NCBI GenBank assembly: GCA_019323015.1
Contig: JAHWHY010000012.1
Coordinates: 1-49,731 of the forward strand
DNA length: 49,731 nt
Direction of reading: 5' to 3'
DNA from: Candidatus Woesearchaeota archaeon
Lineage (GTDB): Archaea > Nanobdellota > Nanobdellia > Woesearchaeales > ARS49
The notes under the pieces were generated by a model. It did not search any database. It worked only from the letters and a program-made list of their open reading frames with translations, and had not been told where the DNA came from. The position numbers were made by a program, and so were the translations under genes. Of this stretch, positions 17,836 to 25,955 are shown one piece after another (position 1 is the stretch's first letter; each line of letters opens with the position of its first letter).

Positions 17836-19825
17836 CTTTTGACTTAAACCTTGACCACACACCCTTGAAATACTCAGCAAGATACTCAAGCCTGTCAACA
17901 ATCCTGTCTGTAAAACCTCCTGAAGAAGCCTGCAGGCTTGTAATCTGAGCAAGAATACCAGTAGAGTCAGGAAGCCTGCCATCCTTCTGGCCTATGCCTC
18001 CTGTATAATCTGAAAGAGGCTTTTGAGAAATGCGCTTCTGCATCTCCTCTTCCTGCTTTTTCTTCTGCTTTTCCAGCTGCTCTCTTGCCTTTTTCTGTGC
18101 TTTTCTTAATTTCAGGTCAGCATCAAGCATTGCCTTAAGGTGCTTTTGAAACTTCAACATAAACTCTTTCTCATTCTTTTTAGACTCAAGAGGCTTAACC
18201 TGCTCGAAAAGCTTTGCAAACAAAACATTCGCCTTTGATATGTGCTGGGCCTCTAACTGCTCTGCATCATGAACAAGCTTGACATGAAGCTCTTTTGCCC
18301 AACCGCGCAGCCTTATGTCATTGATGATATCTTTATAGCCTTTATAGCCGCTTGTTCTTTCCATAATCTGCTTAAGCAAGATAGACTTGCCATTCAAAAG
18401 CTCTTTTGTAGGAACCAGCTCATCTTTCTTAGGGTCATAAACCATCAAGTCCTGAAACTTAGGCTCATCCTGCCAGTCTTTCAAGACCTCTGTGACCTGG
18501 ATTACTCTTCTTTTTCTAGAGAGTCCTGTTGTAGATTTGATCTGGTTAACAATGATGATTAAATCAGTGACCTTGAAAGAACCTTTTGGAACATCCAGGT
18601 CATTTACAACCCTGTCATAAACACCATAAGGAGAATCAGAGTGCACTGTTCCAGCAACTACATTGCTCATAGCACCAACCCTCATAGCCTCATACAAGAC
18701 CTTTGCCTCCTTGCTCCTGATCTCTCCAATAATCAAGCAAGAATCACCCAATCTCAAGCTGGTTCTCAGGCCAGTGTCAAAAGGAAGCTCCATGCCTTCT
18801 TTTAACAAAGCAGACCTGACTTTTAACGGCAAAAGATCATATCCTAGTTTTTTATATGCTGCAATCGGAAGCTCCTGTGTATCTTCAATTGTCAATATCC
18901 TGTATTTAGGCAGTATTTCTAATAGCAAAGAACCTAACAGGGATGTCTTACCAGAACCTCTCGGGCCTGCGCTCAGGAAAGTCCTGCCATGAGCAATACA
19001 CAAAGACATCAATCCTGCAAACCAGGAATTAGCCATCTTATTGCTCATAAACAAAGGAAGAGTCCAGGGCCTTTCCCTGTGCTTTCTGATAGAATAGCCA
19101 GTGCCAAATACAGAAAAAGGATCTGCAATAGCAGCAACCCTTGCCTTAGTGCCTTTGCCAACAGCAATCTCACCGTCTAACTGCGGCTGGGCCTTGTTAA
19201 GAGGACGGCCTGTATTAATCTTTAATCTTGTTGCAAGATAATTCAGGAAATCCTCGCTTGGATAAATATTCGTGACACACTCATCATAATCAGCATGAAC
19301 AATCCTCATAGGAGTCTTGTTGCCAGGAGGATTAATATTAATCTCAAGAACCTTTGGGTCTCTTAACAAATGCTCAAGTATTCCATAACCCAAAAACCAT
19401 TTCTTAATGTACTCGTTTTCTGTTATGTTAGATTCCTTGAACTTGTCAAACTCTTTCTTGATATCCATCAATTCCTGAAAAGTGACATTAATCTCAGGAA
19501 TCTTGATAAAATAAGCATATCCAACATTACTGCCTGACTCACAGATATCAACCTTTGCACCTGTTGTCAAAAAATAAGTCTCCCTTGGCTTCAAATCCTC
19601 AGGCCTGTGGTCAAACCTGACATCCATGAAAAAAGGAATGACTGCCAATAATCTTCTCTTCTTGTCATACTCTTTTGTAAACAAGTCATTCTTTAACCTT
19701 AAAATCTTGAATTTCCTGTTGCCAATACAATTAATACAATCATCTGACAGAGTGCTTGAACAGATCTTCTCACACTCTTCACAATCCTTTGTAATTATTT
19801 CCTCATGCTCTTCCAAGATAATCAA
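17822..19825 (-). CDS. TadA/VirB11-type secretion ATPase
   Basis: A 667-aa hexameric-type ATPase that powers pilus assembly. An N-terminal Cys cluster (CEECEKIC, CINC; residues 15-35) may bind zinc. The family core follows: LEININPPG, PQLDGEIAVG, Walker A GPRGSGKTSL (about 288-297), ILTIEDTQEL (Asp box), CLIIGEIRSKEAKVLYEAM (Walker B) and GTVHSDSPYG (His box). After about residue 520 there is an extra highly charged helical tail (KAQKKAREQLEKQKKKQ) unusual for TadA. The start is a TTG just after GGGGGA; no in-frame ATG serves better. Confidence 0.85.
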   Translation of the reverse strand: MIILEEHEEIITKDCEECEKICSSTLSDDCINCIGNRKFKILRLKNDLFTKEYDKKRRLLAVIPFFMDVRFDHRPEDLKPRETYFLTTGAKVDICESGSNVGYAYFIKIPEINVTFQELMDIKKEFDKFKESNITENEYIKKWFLGYGILEHLLRDPKVLEININPPGNKTPMRIVHADYDECVTNIYPSEDFLNYLATRLKINTGRPLNKAQPQLDGEIAVGKGTKARVAAIADPFSVFGTGYSIRKHRERPWTLPLFMSNKMANSWFAGLMSLCIAHGRTFLSAGPRGSGKTSLLGSLLLEILPKYRILTIEDTQELPIAAYKKLGYDLLPLKVRSALLKEGMELPFDTGLRTSLRLGDSCLIIGEIRSKEAKVLYEAMRVGAMSNVVAGTVHSDSPYGVYDRVVNDLDVPKGSFKVTDLIIIVNQIKSTTGLSRKRRVIQVTEVLKDWQDEPKFQDLMVYDPKKDELVPTKELLNGKSILLKQIMERTSGYKGYKDIINDIRLRGWAKELHVKLVHDAEQLEAQHISKANVLFAKLFEQVKPLESKKNEKEFMLKFQKHLKAMLDADLKLRKAQKKAREQLEKQKKKQEEEMQKRISQKPLSDYTGGIGQKDGRLPDSTGILAQITSLQASSGGFTDRIVDRLEYLAEYFKGVWSRFKSKDGMD

Positions 19826-19831
19826 TCCCCC

Positions 19832-20398
19832 TTACTTGACAACATAAAGCAGTGTAATGAAAAGAGCTGCCAGAGCAACAGTAGAGCTCAAAAGGCAGGT
19901 AAACACCATCATAATCAAGTTGTCTTTCTTTAGAGCGCGAAAAAGCCTTAGATAAATCCTTTTTGTAATCTCAGCCCTCTGGCCCTCTAAAATATGATGC
20001 ATGTTCTGCGCAGCATTGTTCATGTCCTGGCTTAATGAGCTTGCCGCACTATTGAAAGAATTTATGTGATGGTTCAGGTTATTAAGCCAGTTCTTGTCCA
20101 AGCCGCCCATGTTCTGGGTAATCTGGTTTAATCTTGCAATCTCTGCCTGAAGCATCTCTTTCTGCTCTTTCATACCTTCTGGATTATTCTGATTTGTCTT
20201 TAATACATTTTTAACGTATTCCAGATTTTGCCCCAGCTCGTCAACCTTTTCTTTCAAGGCAGCTTCTGCAGGATTCAATGCTGCATCTGGATTTTGATTA
20301 AGTTTTTGATTCAATATCTCCAGATTTGTAGCCAGTATTCGTATCTGCTGCTGTATTTCCTTGTCTTTTGACTTTTCCCCCAAAAATTTATCAAACAT
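19832..20398 (-). CDS. Coiled-coil protein with C-terminal membrane anchor
   Basis: A 188-aa protein, nearly all helical: long Gln/Asn/Lys-rich coiled-coil segments (about residues 10-135) and a C-terminal membrane helix (NLIMMVFTCLLSSTVALAALFITLLYVV). This is a tail-anchored design with the coil in the cytoplasm. Lying directly before the TadA gene, it may tether or regulate the ATPase; that is inferred. It starts 3 nt after the upstream stop. Confidence 0.6.
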   Translation of the reverse strand: MFDKFLGEKSKDKEIQQQIRILATNLEILNQKLNQNPDAALNPAEAALKEKVDELGQNLEYVKNVLKTNQNNPEGMKEQKEMLQAEIARLNQITQNMGGLDKNWLNNLNHHINSFNSAASSLSQDMNNAAQNMHHILEGQRAEITKRIYLRLFRALKKDNLIMMVFTCLLSSTVALAALFITLLYVVK

Positions 20399-20401
20399 AG
20401 T

Positions 20402-20782
20402 TCATCCCCTCACATACTTGTTTATGAATTCTTCATAGCTGATATCTTCCTCAACAATGCTCTTGATGTCTTTGTCTGACAATCTAACTGAGACACCATT
20501 TCTCACATCATTGAGGTAAGCCTGAACTTGAGACTGAATGTCTTTTGAGTGAAACTTTTTTACAAAGTCCTGGTCCATTTGACTGAGTTCTTTGTTTAGG
20601 AGTTCTGCATCACTTACTGAATCCACAGCATTATTGATTGCAGTATTTATCTCAGGGCTTGCCTTGCAGACAAGCACAACATTGCTCTCTGTTCTGTGCT
20701 GAGTACACTCATATTCTGATGCACTGAACACTAAAGTAGACATTAAAATCACTAAAATTACTGTTATTGCCAGCCTGTTCAT
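20402..20782 (-). CDS. Small secreted protein, first gene of the pilus operon
   Basis: A 126-aa protein with a clear signal peptide (MNRLAITVILVILMSTLVFSA) and a helical mature part with two Cys (EYECTQ, VCKAS). No anchor follows, so it is secreted or periplasm-like. It is the first gene after the operon promoter (TTTATAAA, 20819-20826). No family is recognised. Confidence 0.6.
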   Translation of the reverse strand: MNRLAITVILVILMSTLVFSASEYECTQHRTESNVVLVCKASPEINTAINNAVDSVSDAELLNKELSQMDQDFVKKFHSKDIQSQVQAYLNDVRNGVSVRLSDKDIKSIVEEDISYEEFINKYVRG

Positions 20783-20818
20783 TGCATTTCCCCCTTAACC
20801 ATTGTATAGTGATGACTG

Positions 20819-20826
20819 TTTATAAA
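20819..20826 (-). promoter_or_regulatory. TATA box of the pilus operon
   Basis: TTTATAAA lies 37 nt before the ATG at 20782 and overlaps the stop codon of the gene ending at 20820. With tight spacing of all 13 downstream genes, this is the only good promoter seen for the whole operon. Confidence 0.5.
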
Positions 20827-21539
20827 GATTCGTGTTTTTCTAATCGTTTGGTGGTTAATTTATCGTGTAAAACATTGCGTTTCCTGTAGTACCAAACCAA
20901 GAGGCCAACTAACAGCATTGCAAACATTGCAAATACTGTGATTTGCTTGAATCCCACGGTGTTTCTTAGGATATCAATCCTGTCTTTTATTCCCAGAGAA
21001 ACTCTTTCTGAAATCCTTGGCGCCCTGCTGTTCTGCTGAAAGTCTGTTGCTGCTATGGACATTGTTGTGTTTTCCCACTCCAAGGTTTCATTGCTGTCTA
21101 TGAATAAAGGTGGAGAGGCTGGCTCAACAGTGCCCTGAATCAAGAGTTCTGTTGAGTTGCCAGCAACTCTCCAAGCCAGTTCGCCGTCCTTAATTGCCAT
21201 TGGGGGCCTATTGAAAGCGATCCTGTCAATCATACTTGTGAGCTTGTTCTCTGGGTCTTTTAATTCGTAAATAAAATAATCATCTGTCTTTGGTTTGGTC
21301 AGTTTTATACTAATAGTCAGTATGTTTCCTTCTAGTGGCAAAACCGAGAGGTCACTCTGGATTGTGATGTTTTCTTCAGTTAAATTGAAAGTCTCTGTGC
21401 TTGTGTATGTAGTGAATGTTATTGACTGCTCTGTTGTGTGTTCATCAAATACCAAATTAGGGCCTTCTTGTGCAGTTACTGTTGAGCACAAAAAAAGCAT
21501 GAACACCAACAATGCAAATCCAATGATTATTCGCTTCAT
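20820..21539 (-). CDS. Secreted domain with C-terminal membrane span
   Basis: A 239-aa protein: signal peptide (MKRIIIGFALLVFMLFLCSTVTA), an outward beta-rich domain of about 170 residues with N-glycosylation sites (NLTEENITI, NSTEL, NETLEWENTT), a membrane span (ITVFAMFAMLLVGLLVWYYR) and a short basic cytoplasmic tail. The layout resembles the membrane-anchored regulator at 22403-23233 but without its wHTH domain. Its role is unknown. It just precedes the pilus operon and may share its regulation. Confidence 0.6.
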   Translation of the reverse strand: MKRIIIGFALLVFMLFLCSTVTAQEGPNLVFDEHTTEQSITFTTYTSTETFNLTEENITIQSDLSVLPLEGNILTISIKLTKPKTDDYFIYELKDPENKLTSMIDRIAFNRPPMAIKDGELAWRVAGNSTELLIQGTVEPASPPLFIDSNETLEWENTTMSIAATDFQQNSRAPRISERVSLGIKDRIDILRNTVGFKQITVFAMFAMLLVGLLVWYYRKRNVLHDKLTTKRLEKHESL

Positions 21540-21639
21540 AACAGTTCAGTAGGATTGAACAATATATATAACAGGGATAGAACAAAAGTGAACAAATGCT
21601 GAAGTGTAAGAATTCCTATGTTTTAGATGTTCTACAGAA

Positions 21640-22176
21640 TTAGATAGGCGCAAACATGGATGCAATGTAAAAAGCACCGATAATGCCTAGCAATGCACCT
21701 AATATCAACGGCAGCACAAGCCAGGCCAATAAAACCCTCCAGAACGACAATTCATGAAGCCTTTCCAGACCAGTAAACTGCAGAATCCAACCATAAAGCC
21801 CGGCAATGTAAGAAAGGCCAGGAACAGCAACAAAAATAATTGATGGAGCAGAGCCATACAAAACACTTTGATAAGTTCTCATCAAGCCCTTCCTGCCTCC
21901 GCAAATATAAACAAACAAATGACCAACCAATGCAGTCACATTTACCGAAATAAACAAAACGACAACTACAATGCCTGCTGAATAAAGACTTGGCAATACC
22001 ATCCTATACTTGATAAAATCAAGGATAAAAGTCACAATAAGGGAAATAAACAAAGAAATAAACAAGAAAATAAAAGCAGGCGCATATGATTTTTCTTCTT
22101 TTATATGCGTAAAAAATGCTGTAGGCTCAAAGAGCATCTTAACCAATTTCTTAAAATATAGTGTTACTGACATCAT
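21640..22176 (-). CDS. Yip1-family multi-span membrane protein
   Basis: A 178-aa protein with about five membrane helices. The pattern fits the Yip1/DUF1282 family: N-terminal LFEPTAFFTHIKEEKSYAPA (the usual P-x-x-F-x-x-I start), then YQSVLYGSAPSIIF and a LYGWILQFTGLERLHELSFWR loop. The molecular function is not known. The ATG at 22176 overlaps the upstream stop (ATGA), so it is translated together with the 63-aa protein. Confidence 0.7.
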   Translation of the reverse strand: MMSVTLYFKKLVKMLFEPTAFFTHIKEEKSYAPAFIFLFISLFISLIVTFILDFIKYRMVLPSLYSAGIVVVVLFISVNVTALVGHLFVYICGGRKGLMRTYQSVLYGSAPSIIFVAVPGLSYIAGLYGWILQFTGLERLHELSFWRVLLAWLVLPLILGALLGIIGAFYIASMFAPI

Positions 22177-22364
22177 ATCTTCCTTGATTTTTTAAATTCC
22201 TTATACATAGGCATGCCAAAAACAGCCAAACTCCCAAAGAACATCATGGCACCTGCAAGCGAACTAACAAAACCACCGCCTATCACAAAAAAAATTCCTA
22301 ATCCACAAAAAAAGATAAGAGCAACAATATAAAACAGCCATATTGCAACTTGTTTAGCTTCCAT
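22173..22364 (-). CDS. Small two-span membrane protein
   Basis: A 63-aa protein with two membrane helices (WLFYIVALIFFCGLGIFFVI and FVSSLAGAMMFFGSLAVFGM) and a basic tail (KEFKKSRKI). It is translationally coupled to the Yip1-like gene by a 4-nt overlap. No family is recognised. Confidence 0.55.
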   Translation of the reverse strand: MEAKQVAIWLFYIVALIFFCGLGIFFVIGGGFVSSLAGAMMFFGSLAVFGMPMYKEFKKSRKI

Positions 22365-22402
22365 GCGTGTTTTTATAAATATGCCCTATATAAACTTTTC
22401 GG

Positions 22403-23233
22403 TCATAATTCAACAAACCACGGCTGCAGCTTAACAAAATGAGTTGTGTTATCCCTGTCAACTTCCACTAGTTTCTTGTTTTCTAATTGAGACAGTGTTG
22501 ATGCCAGGCTGGATTTTGCTATTCTTGATTCTCTTTCTATCAAAGAACGCTTTGCTTCATTGTTGTTTTCTATAAGAATTTGAACTACTTTCTTTTCATT
22601 GCTTGACAATGTCTTTAAGACATTGTTTTTGTGTGAAGTTTTTACTTGCTTGACCTTCTTTGGTCTTTTTATCACAAAAAATAATCCTATAAGCAAGATT
22701 AAGAATAAAGCGGTGATAACAACATAGGTCACGATTGTCTCAAACTTATTTGTGTCCATGTTATCTAAGTAAGCTTGTAGGTTTACATTTTCTATTTGGT
22801 ATGTAATTTCTGCAGAGCCTTCTGGAAATTCTATTGTCTTAACGTCTGTCTCCTTGACAAATTCCTGCGGATTTATTGATAGAATGTTTGCAGACAATGG
22901 TAAAGAAACCTTGGCAGGACCGTCCAAATTAATGCTTAATTTCCAGGCATTTTCTTTAAACGTGAAAGTGCTTGTCTGGTATGCTACAACTGCTTTTTCA
23001 GTAGAACCAACAGAGGCTGACAAAATATTTCCTTCCTGTAAGTACAATGCTCCCCTTACTTCTGGCTGGGCATCTACAGGCAATTCTATTGTGTGCAATC
23101 CCGCGCCTTCTAAAGTAGCTATAACTATAGAATTACCACTCTCCTGCACCAATATATTATAGCTGGCCCCCCAAACAGCTGGCAGCATTGCTAGAACTAG
23201 CAGCACGGCTGCCACTGGCTTAACTAAATTCAT
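22403..23233 (-). CDS. Membrane-anchored winged-helix transcription regulator
   Basis: A 276-aa protein: signal peptide (MNLVKPVAAVLLVLAMLPAVWG), outward beta-rich sensor domain (about 23-165), membrane span (IVTYVVITALFLILLIGLFFV), basic linker (KRPKKVKQVKTSHKN) and a C-terminal MarR-like wHTH (about 208-276: SSNEKKVVQILIE, SRIAKSSLASTLSQLENKKLV, wing, KLQPWF). This is the layout of the predicted membrane-associated regulators of COG2512, which would bind DNA while sensing outside signals. It lies upstream of the pilus operon on the same strand, so pilus or surface genes are plausible targets; that is inference. Confidence 0.75.
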   Translation of the reverse strand: MNLVKPVAAVLLVLAMLPAVWGASYNILVQESGNSIVIATLEGAGLHTIELPVDAQPEVRGALYLQEGNILSASVGSTEKAVVAYQTSTFTFKENAWKLSINLDGPAKVSLPLSANILSINPQEFVKETDVKTIEFPEGSAEITYQIENVNLQAYLDNMDTNKFETIVTYVVITALFLILLIGLFFVIKRPKKVKQVKTSHKNNVLKTLSSNEKKVVQILIENNNEAKRSLIERESRIAKSSLASTLSQLENKKLVEVDRDNTTHFVKLQPWFVEL

Positions 23234-23315
23234 ACGGGTTTGAAGAAGGCAGTTGTTTATAAAGGTGATGACAAATAATTACTGGAAAGTGATAAGAATA
23301 AAAGAAAGAAAAAAA

Positions 23316-23924
23316 TTATTTAAATTTCCTATAGAACTGCGCCAATAGGAATCCAGAGCTGAACTGCATTGCAGGCAGTGTCCAAATCAATGTTATGATT
23401 GGAATTGAACACAGAAGCCAGAACAGTCCTGTAACAATGGTCTTAAGTATCATTACGATGTATGAACCAAAGTGACCGAAAACCATCTTTGTTGCAAGAC
23501 CAATGTCAAAAAAAGCTCCAAACCTTCTCTTGACAGCATAGTTTATTGCCAGGATAGGAACTATCAATACAATATATAAGTAGATGATCCATCCAACAAT
23601 AGGAATCCGGATAGCTATCTGGACAATAACACCGACGATAAGAGCAAATACGAGATAAAAGAATCCCTGACCAAACAAATTCCAGTAATTCTTGAATTTA
23701 GGCAGCTCTTTGTCAGCGCCCTTAACAATATTCTGCATAAAATCCAGCATGTAACCATACAATGGAAACCAGCCGAATATCGGTATTAACATAAGCCAGA
23801 ACCAGAATGCCCTCTGCATCTTGGCCCAAGGATATTTAATAGCATCCTTAATAGAGTCATTAATTCCGCCCCTCATAGGAGCTGCTCTTTTCACGGTTTT
23901 CTTCTTAGCTTTCTTTTTAGCCAT
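23316..23924 (-). CDS. DUF4013-like multi-span membrane protein
   Basis: A 202-aa protein with a very basic start (MAKKKAKKKTVKRAAP) and about five membrane helices. IKDAIKYPWAKM followed by hydrophobic spans and LPAMQFSSGFLLAQFYRKF fits the DUF4013 family. Function unknown. Its promoter (TTTATATAG on the minus strand near 23960) faces the protease/nucleotidyltransferase operon, and the TGAC-N6-GTCC dyad at 23987-24000 lies between the two promoters. Confidence 0.6.
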   Translation of the reverse strand: MAKKKAKKKTVKRAAPMRGGINDSIKDAIKYPWAKMQRAFWFWLMLIPIFGWFPLYGYMLDFMQNIVKGADKELPKFKNYWNLFGQGFFYLVFALIVGVIVQIAIRIPIVGWIIYLYIVLIVPILAINYAVKRRFGAFFDIGLATKMVFGHFGSYIVMILKTIVTGLFWLLCSIPIITLIWTLPAMQFSSGFLLAQFYRKFK

Positions 23925-23986
23925 TATGACATCACCAACGAGGAAAATGTGAAATCCACTATATAAACTTTTCTTTAATATTATTA

Positions 23987-24000
23987 TGACATTTTTGTCC
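23987..24000. promoter_or_regulatory. Candidate operator TGAC-N6-GTCC
   Basis: TGACATTTTTGTCC has the same TGAC-six-GTC form as the dyad at 24041-24054, and the two flank the TATA box at 24008-24015. Confidence 0.35.
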
Positions 24001-24007
24001 CACTATC

Positions 24008-24015
24008 TTTATATA
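24008..24015 (+). promoter_or_regulatory. TATA box of the protease/nucleotidyltransferase operon
   Basis: TTTATATA, preceded by a weak purine stretch. Transcription would start near 24038, right at the left arm of the TGAC-N6-GTCA dyad. Confidence 0.5.
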
Positions 24016-24034
24016 CGCAAAACACCTATACTGG

Positions 24035-24062
24035 CCCATGTGACAAAAAAGTCATATGTGGG
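24035..24062. promoter_or_regulatory. Extended dyad at the operon start site (TGAC-N6-GTCA)
   Basis: CCCATGTGAC, six A, then GTCATATGTGGG form an extended imperfect inverted repeat. It covers the expected transcription start, where a bound protein would block RNA polymerase. The core recurs at 23987 and, nearly identical, at 5069-5084. It could instead act as an mRNA hairpin at the 5' end. Confidence 0.45.
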
Positions 24063-24070
24063 TGAAAATC

Positions 24071-24409
24071 ATGGAACAAGAAAATGCTTTGGAAAAAATG
24101 CTTGACGCATATCAGAAAATAGCAACAACAGAAGAACTGCCTGCAGAGGTAAGCTTAGCATTATACGGAATGCTTGCAGAACAGCTTCCAGAAGACCAGA
24201 GAAGCGGGCTTTACGCAGGACTGGCAGTTGGATATGCAAAGCTGGCAGAAGAGCTGAGCGGAGAGGCAAAGGAAACTGCAATGGGAGCAGCACAGATGTA
24301 CATGGCAGTTGCAGCAAGCCAATACGAAAGCATAGTGCAGTCAAAGCAGAAATACGCATCACCTGAACAAGTTCTGAATTACAAAGCTGCCAGACCAAAC
24401 GCAGCATAA
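24071..24409 (+). CDS. Small helical protein, first gene of protease/NTase operon
   Basis: A 112-aa, Ala/Glu-rich all-helical protein (MEQENALEKMLDAYQKI...). The ATG at 24071 is preferred over the ATG at 24056, which lies inside the dyad; GGGTGA before 24071 matches a ribosome site. Helices about 5-40, 45-70 and 75-100 suggest a bundle (TPR-like spacing is possible but not clear). No family is recognised. A strong GGAGG site leads into the next gene 14 nt later. Confidence 0.6.
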   Translation: MEQENALEKMLDAYQKIATTEELPAEVSLALYGMLAEQLPEDQRSGLYAGLAVGYAKLAEELSGEAKETAMGAAQMYMAVAASQYESIVQSKQKYASPEQVLNYKAARPNAA

Positions 24410-24423
24410 AAGGAGGACCTAAA

Positions 24424-24654
24424 ATGGCAAAAAAATCAGCAAAAGCAGAAGGAAGTGAAGAAGAACAAATAGGCTTTCACAAAGGAGCACTTACAACACT
24501 TGCAAAAGAAAGACAGGAATTGATGAGAATGCTCGGAATTGTAGAACAATTAATGCAGATGCACATCAAAGCACTGAAAGACCTAGGAATCGACCTAGAA
24601 GCAGAGGCTAAAAAAGCCTCAAAGAAAAAACCTTTAGAAGCAGAACTAAAGTAG
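24424..24654 (+). CDS. Small coiled-coil protein
   Basis: A 76-aa protein with basic ends and a central helix with heptad pattern (LTTLAKERQELMRMLGIVEQLMQMHIKAL given in part: residues about 22-52). It starts after GGAGGACC and ends 1 nt before the next ATG. It may pair with the helical protein encoded upstream. No family is recognised. Confidence 0.6.
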   Translation: MAKKSAKAEGSEEEQIGFHKGALTTLAKERQELMRMLGIVEQLMQMHIKALKDLGIDLEAEAKKASKKKPLEAELK

Positions 24655-24655
24655 A

Positions 24656-24991
24656 ATGAGCTATAAAAAAGAAATCAAATATGAGAAACCAGTAAAATAC
24701 GAAGACAAAAAAGAGGCGCCAATACAACACACCCAAAAACAAGACACGCCTGCAAAAGAAAACTTTCAGTTTTCCAGATACGGCGCAATAGGGAGGCCAA
24801 CAACTCACAAAGACTATGTCCAGCCAGAAGCAATAACAGTGAATGCAATCTACATGATGCTTGACCCAAGAACAATGTACATGCATTCTGACCCTGCACT
24901 GGCAATGAGAAACTACGCAGCACCATCGATGAAAAATTATTCAAAAATGCCTTCTTCAGGCAATTACAAAGGAGGAAAAAAAGCAGCATAA
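24656..24991 (+). CDS. Disordered 111-aa protein carrying a THKDYVQP peptide
   Basis: A Lys, Tyr, Met and Ser-rich protein of low order. Residues 49-57 read TTHKDYVQP, a peptide found again at residues 55-63 of the metalloprotease encoded next. The codons differ between the two copies (ACT versus ACA, GTC versus GTA), so the peptide is kept as protein. Both copies are preceded by Tyr-Gly stretches. It could be a substrate, propeptide-like partner or scaffold of the protease. It starts 1 nt after the previous stop. Confidence 0.6.
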   Translation: MSYKKEIKYEKPVKYEDKKEAPIQHTQKQDTPAKENFQFSRYGAIGRPTTHKDYVQPEAITVNAIYMMLDPRTMYMHSDPALAMRNYAAPSMKNYSKMPSSGNYKGGKKAA

Positions 24992-24993
24992 AA

Positions 24994-25869
24994 ATGTACG
25001 GCAGAAGCTCAGGCGGATATGGAAGCAATTCTTCAGGCAGTTATGGCAGAAGCATGACTGCAATCTACGGAGGATCACCGCAAAGCATGTACTCCTCAGG
25101 ACCATCAACAAACACATATGGCGGAGCAAGCTATGGCTTTGCAGAAGGAAAAGCAACAACACACAAAGACTATGTACAGCCAAGCATGCTTGAGACAGAA
25201 CTAGAGAATGTAAAGCCAATGAAGACATCTGCAAACTACATGTCAGGAAAAGACAAGATACAATTATACTTAAGCAACAAAAACAAATACGTGTCACCAG
25301 AAGTGTTCCTGTCACCAACAAGACCAACAACACCAGTGATTGAGAACACAGCAGAGGTAATGCAATACATAAGAGAGGCATTTGAAAGAGTCACAGGAGA
25401 AACATTCCCAGAAGACAGCCTGAAAATCCACGTGCTTGATGACAAGGCATTTGAGAAAGCACACGGAGGCGGAAGATACGGCCCAGGAATCCAGGGCTTT
25501 GCATTAAACAGGCAGGGAAAAGGAATCAATGAAGTGTTTGTTAGAAAAAATCACCTAGACAGGATGATGCTCACAATCGGACACGAGATAGGACACGTGA
25601 TGAGCCCGACACTGCCAGATGACAGGGATGAAGAGGCAAAAGCATTTGCATTCTCAATAGCATGGATGGATGCAATAAAAGAGCACAACATTGCAGGAAT
25701 AGGAAATGCAGTGCTTCCCAACCCAGCAAGAAACGGGCTGCACGACGTAGCGTATGAATACCTGCTGGAATTAATACAAAAAGGAAAGCAAGACGCGCTA
25801 AAGCTGTTCAAGGAAATAGCAAGCGGAGCAGTATCCATAACAAAGAGACTTGAGGTGATTCACTTATGA
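24994..25869 (+). CDS. HEIGH zinc metalloprotease with Gly/Ser/Tyr-rich N-terminus
   Basis: A 291-aa protein. Residues 1-50 are a low-complexity Gly/Ser/Tyr tail; 55-63 are TTHKDYVQP, shared with the previous protein. The catalytic region begins near 125. The zinc motif HEIGH (H197, E198, H201) is followed after about 12 residues by DEEAKAFAFSIAW, a good position for the third ligand, Glu. No signal peptide is seen, so it should act in the cytoplasm. The N-terminal tail may be a propeptide or a condensate-forming segment. The family is not one I can name. It starts 2 nt after the previous stop and overlaps the next small ORF by ATGA. Confidence 0.7.
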   Translation: MYGRSSGGYGSNSSGSYGRSMTAIYGGSPQSMYSSGPSTNTYGGASYGFAEGKATTHKDYVQPSMLETELENVKPMKTSANYMSGKDKIQLYLSNKNKYVSPEVFLSPTRPTTPVIENTAEVMQYIREAFERVTGETFPEDSLKIHVLDDKAFEKAHGGGRYGPGIQGFALNRQGKGINEVFVRKNHLDRMMLTIGHEIGHVMSPTLPDDRDEEAKAFAFSIAWMDAIKEHNIAGIGNAVLPNPARNGLHDVAYEYLLELIQKGKQDALKLFKEIASGAVSITKRLEVIHL

Positions 25870-25940
25870 AAGTGGAATACAAAATCAGGAAAGAGACAGC
25901 AACAGCAAGTTACGATCCCAAAATAGCATATGTAATATAG
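25866..25940 (+). CDS. 24-aa ORF coupled to the metalloprotease
   Basis: ATG overlaps the TGA of the protease gene, and the frame encodes MKVEYKIRKETATASYDPK plus five residues, ending just before a GGAGG site for the next gene. It is Lys/Tyr-rich with no membrane segment. Coupling at one end and the exact fit before the next ribosome site support translation, but length makes it uncertain. Confidence 0.35.
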   Translation: MKVEYKIRKETATASYDPKIAYVI

Positions 25941-25955
25941 GAGGTCATAATCAAA

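Noticed and set aside
15970..17982. Longer TadC frame starting at 17982
   Set aside because: The added 49 residues overlap the end of the ATPase gene and look like its shadow; the ATG at 17835 gives the usual short overlap.
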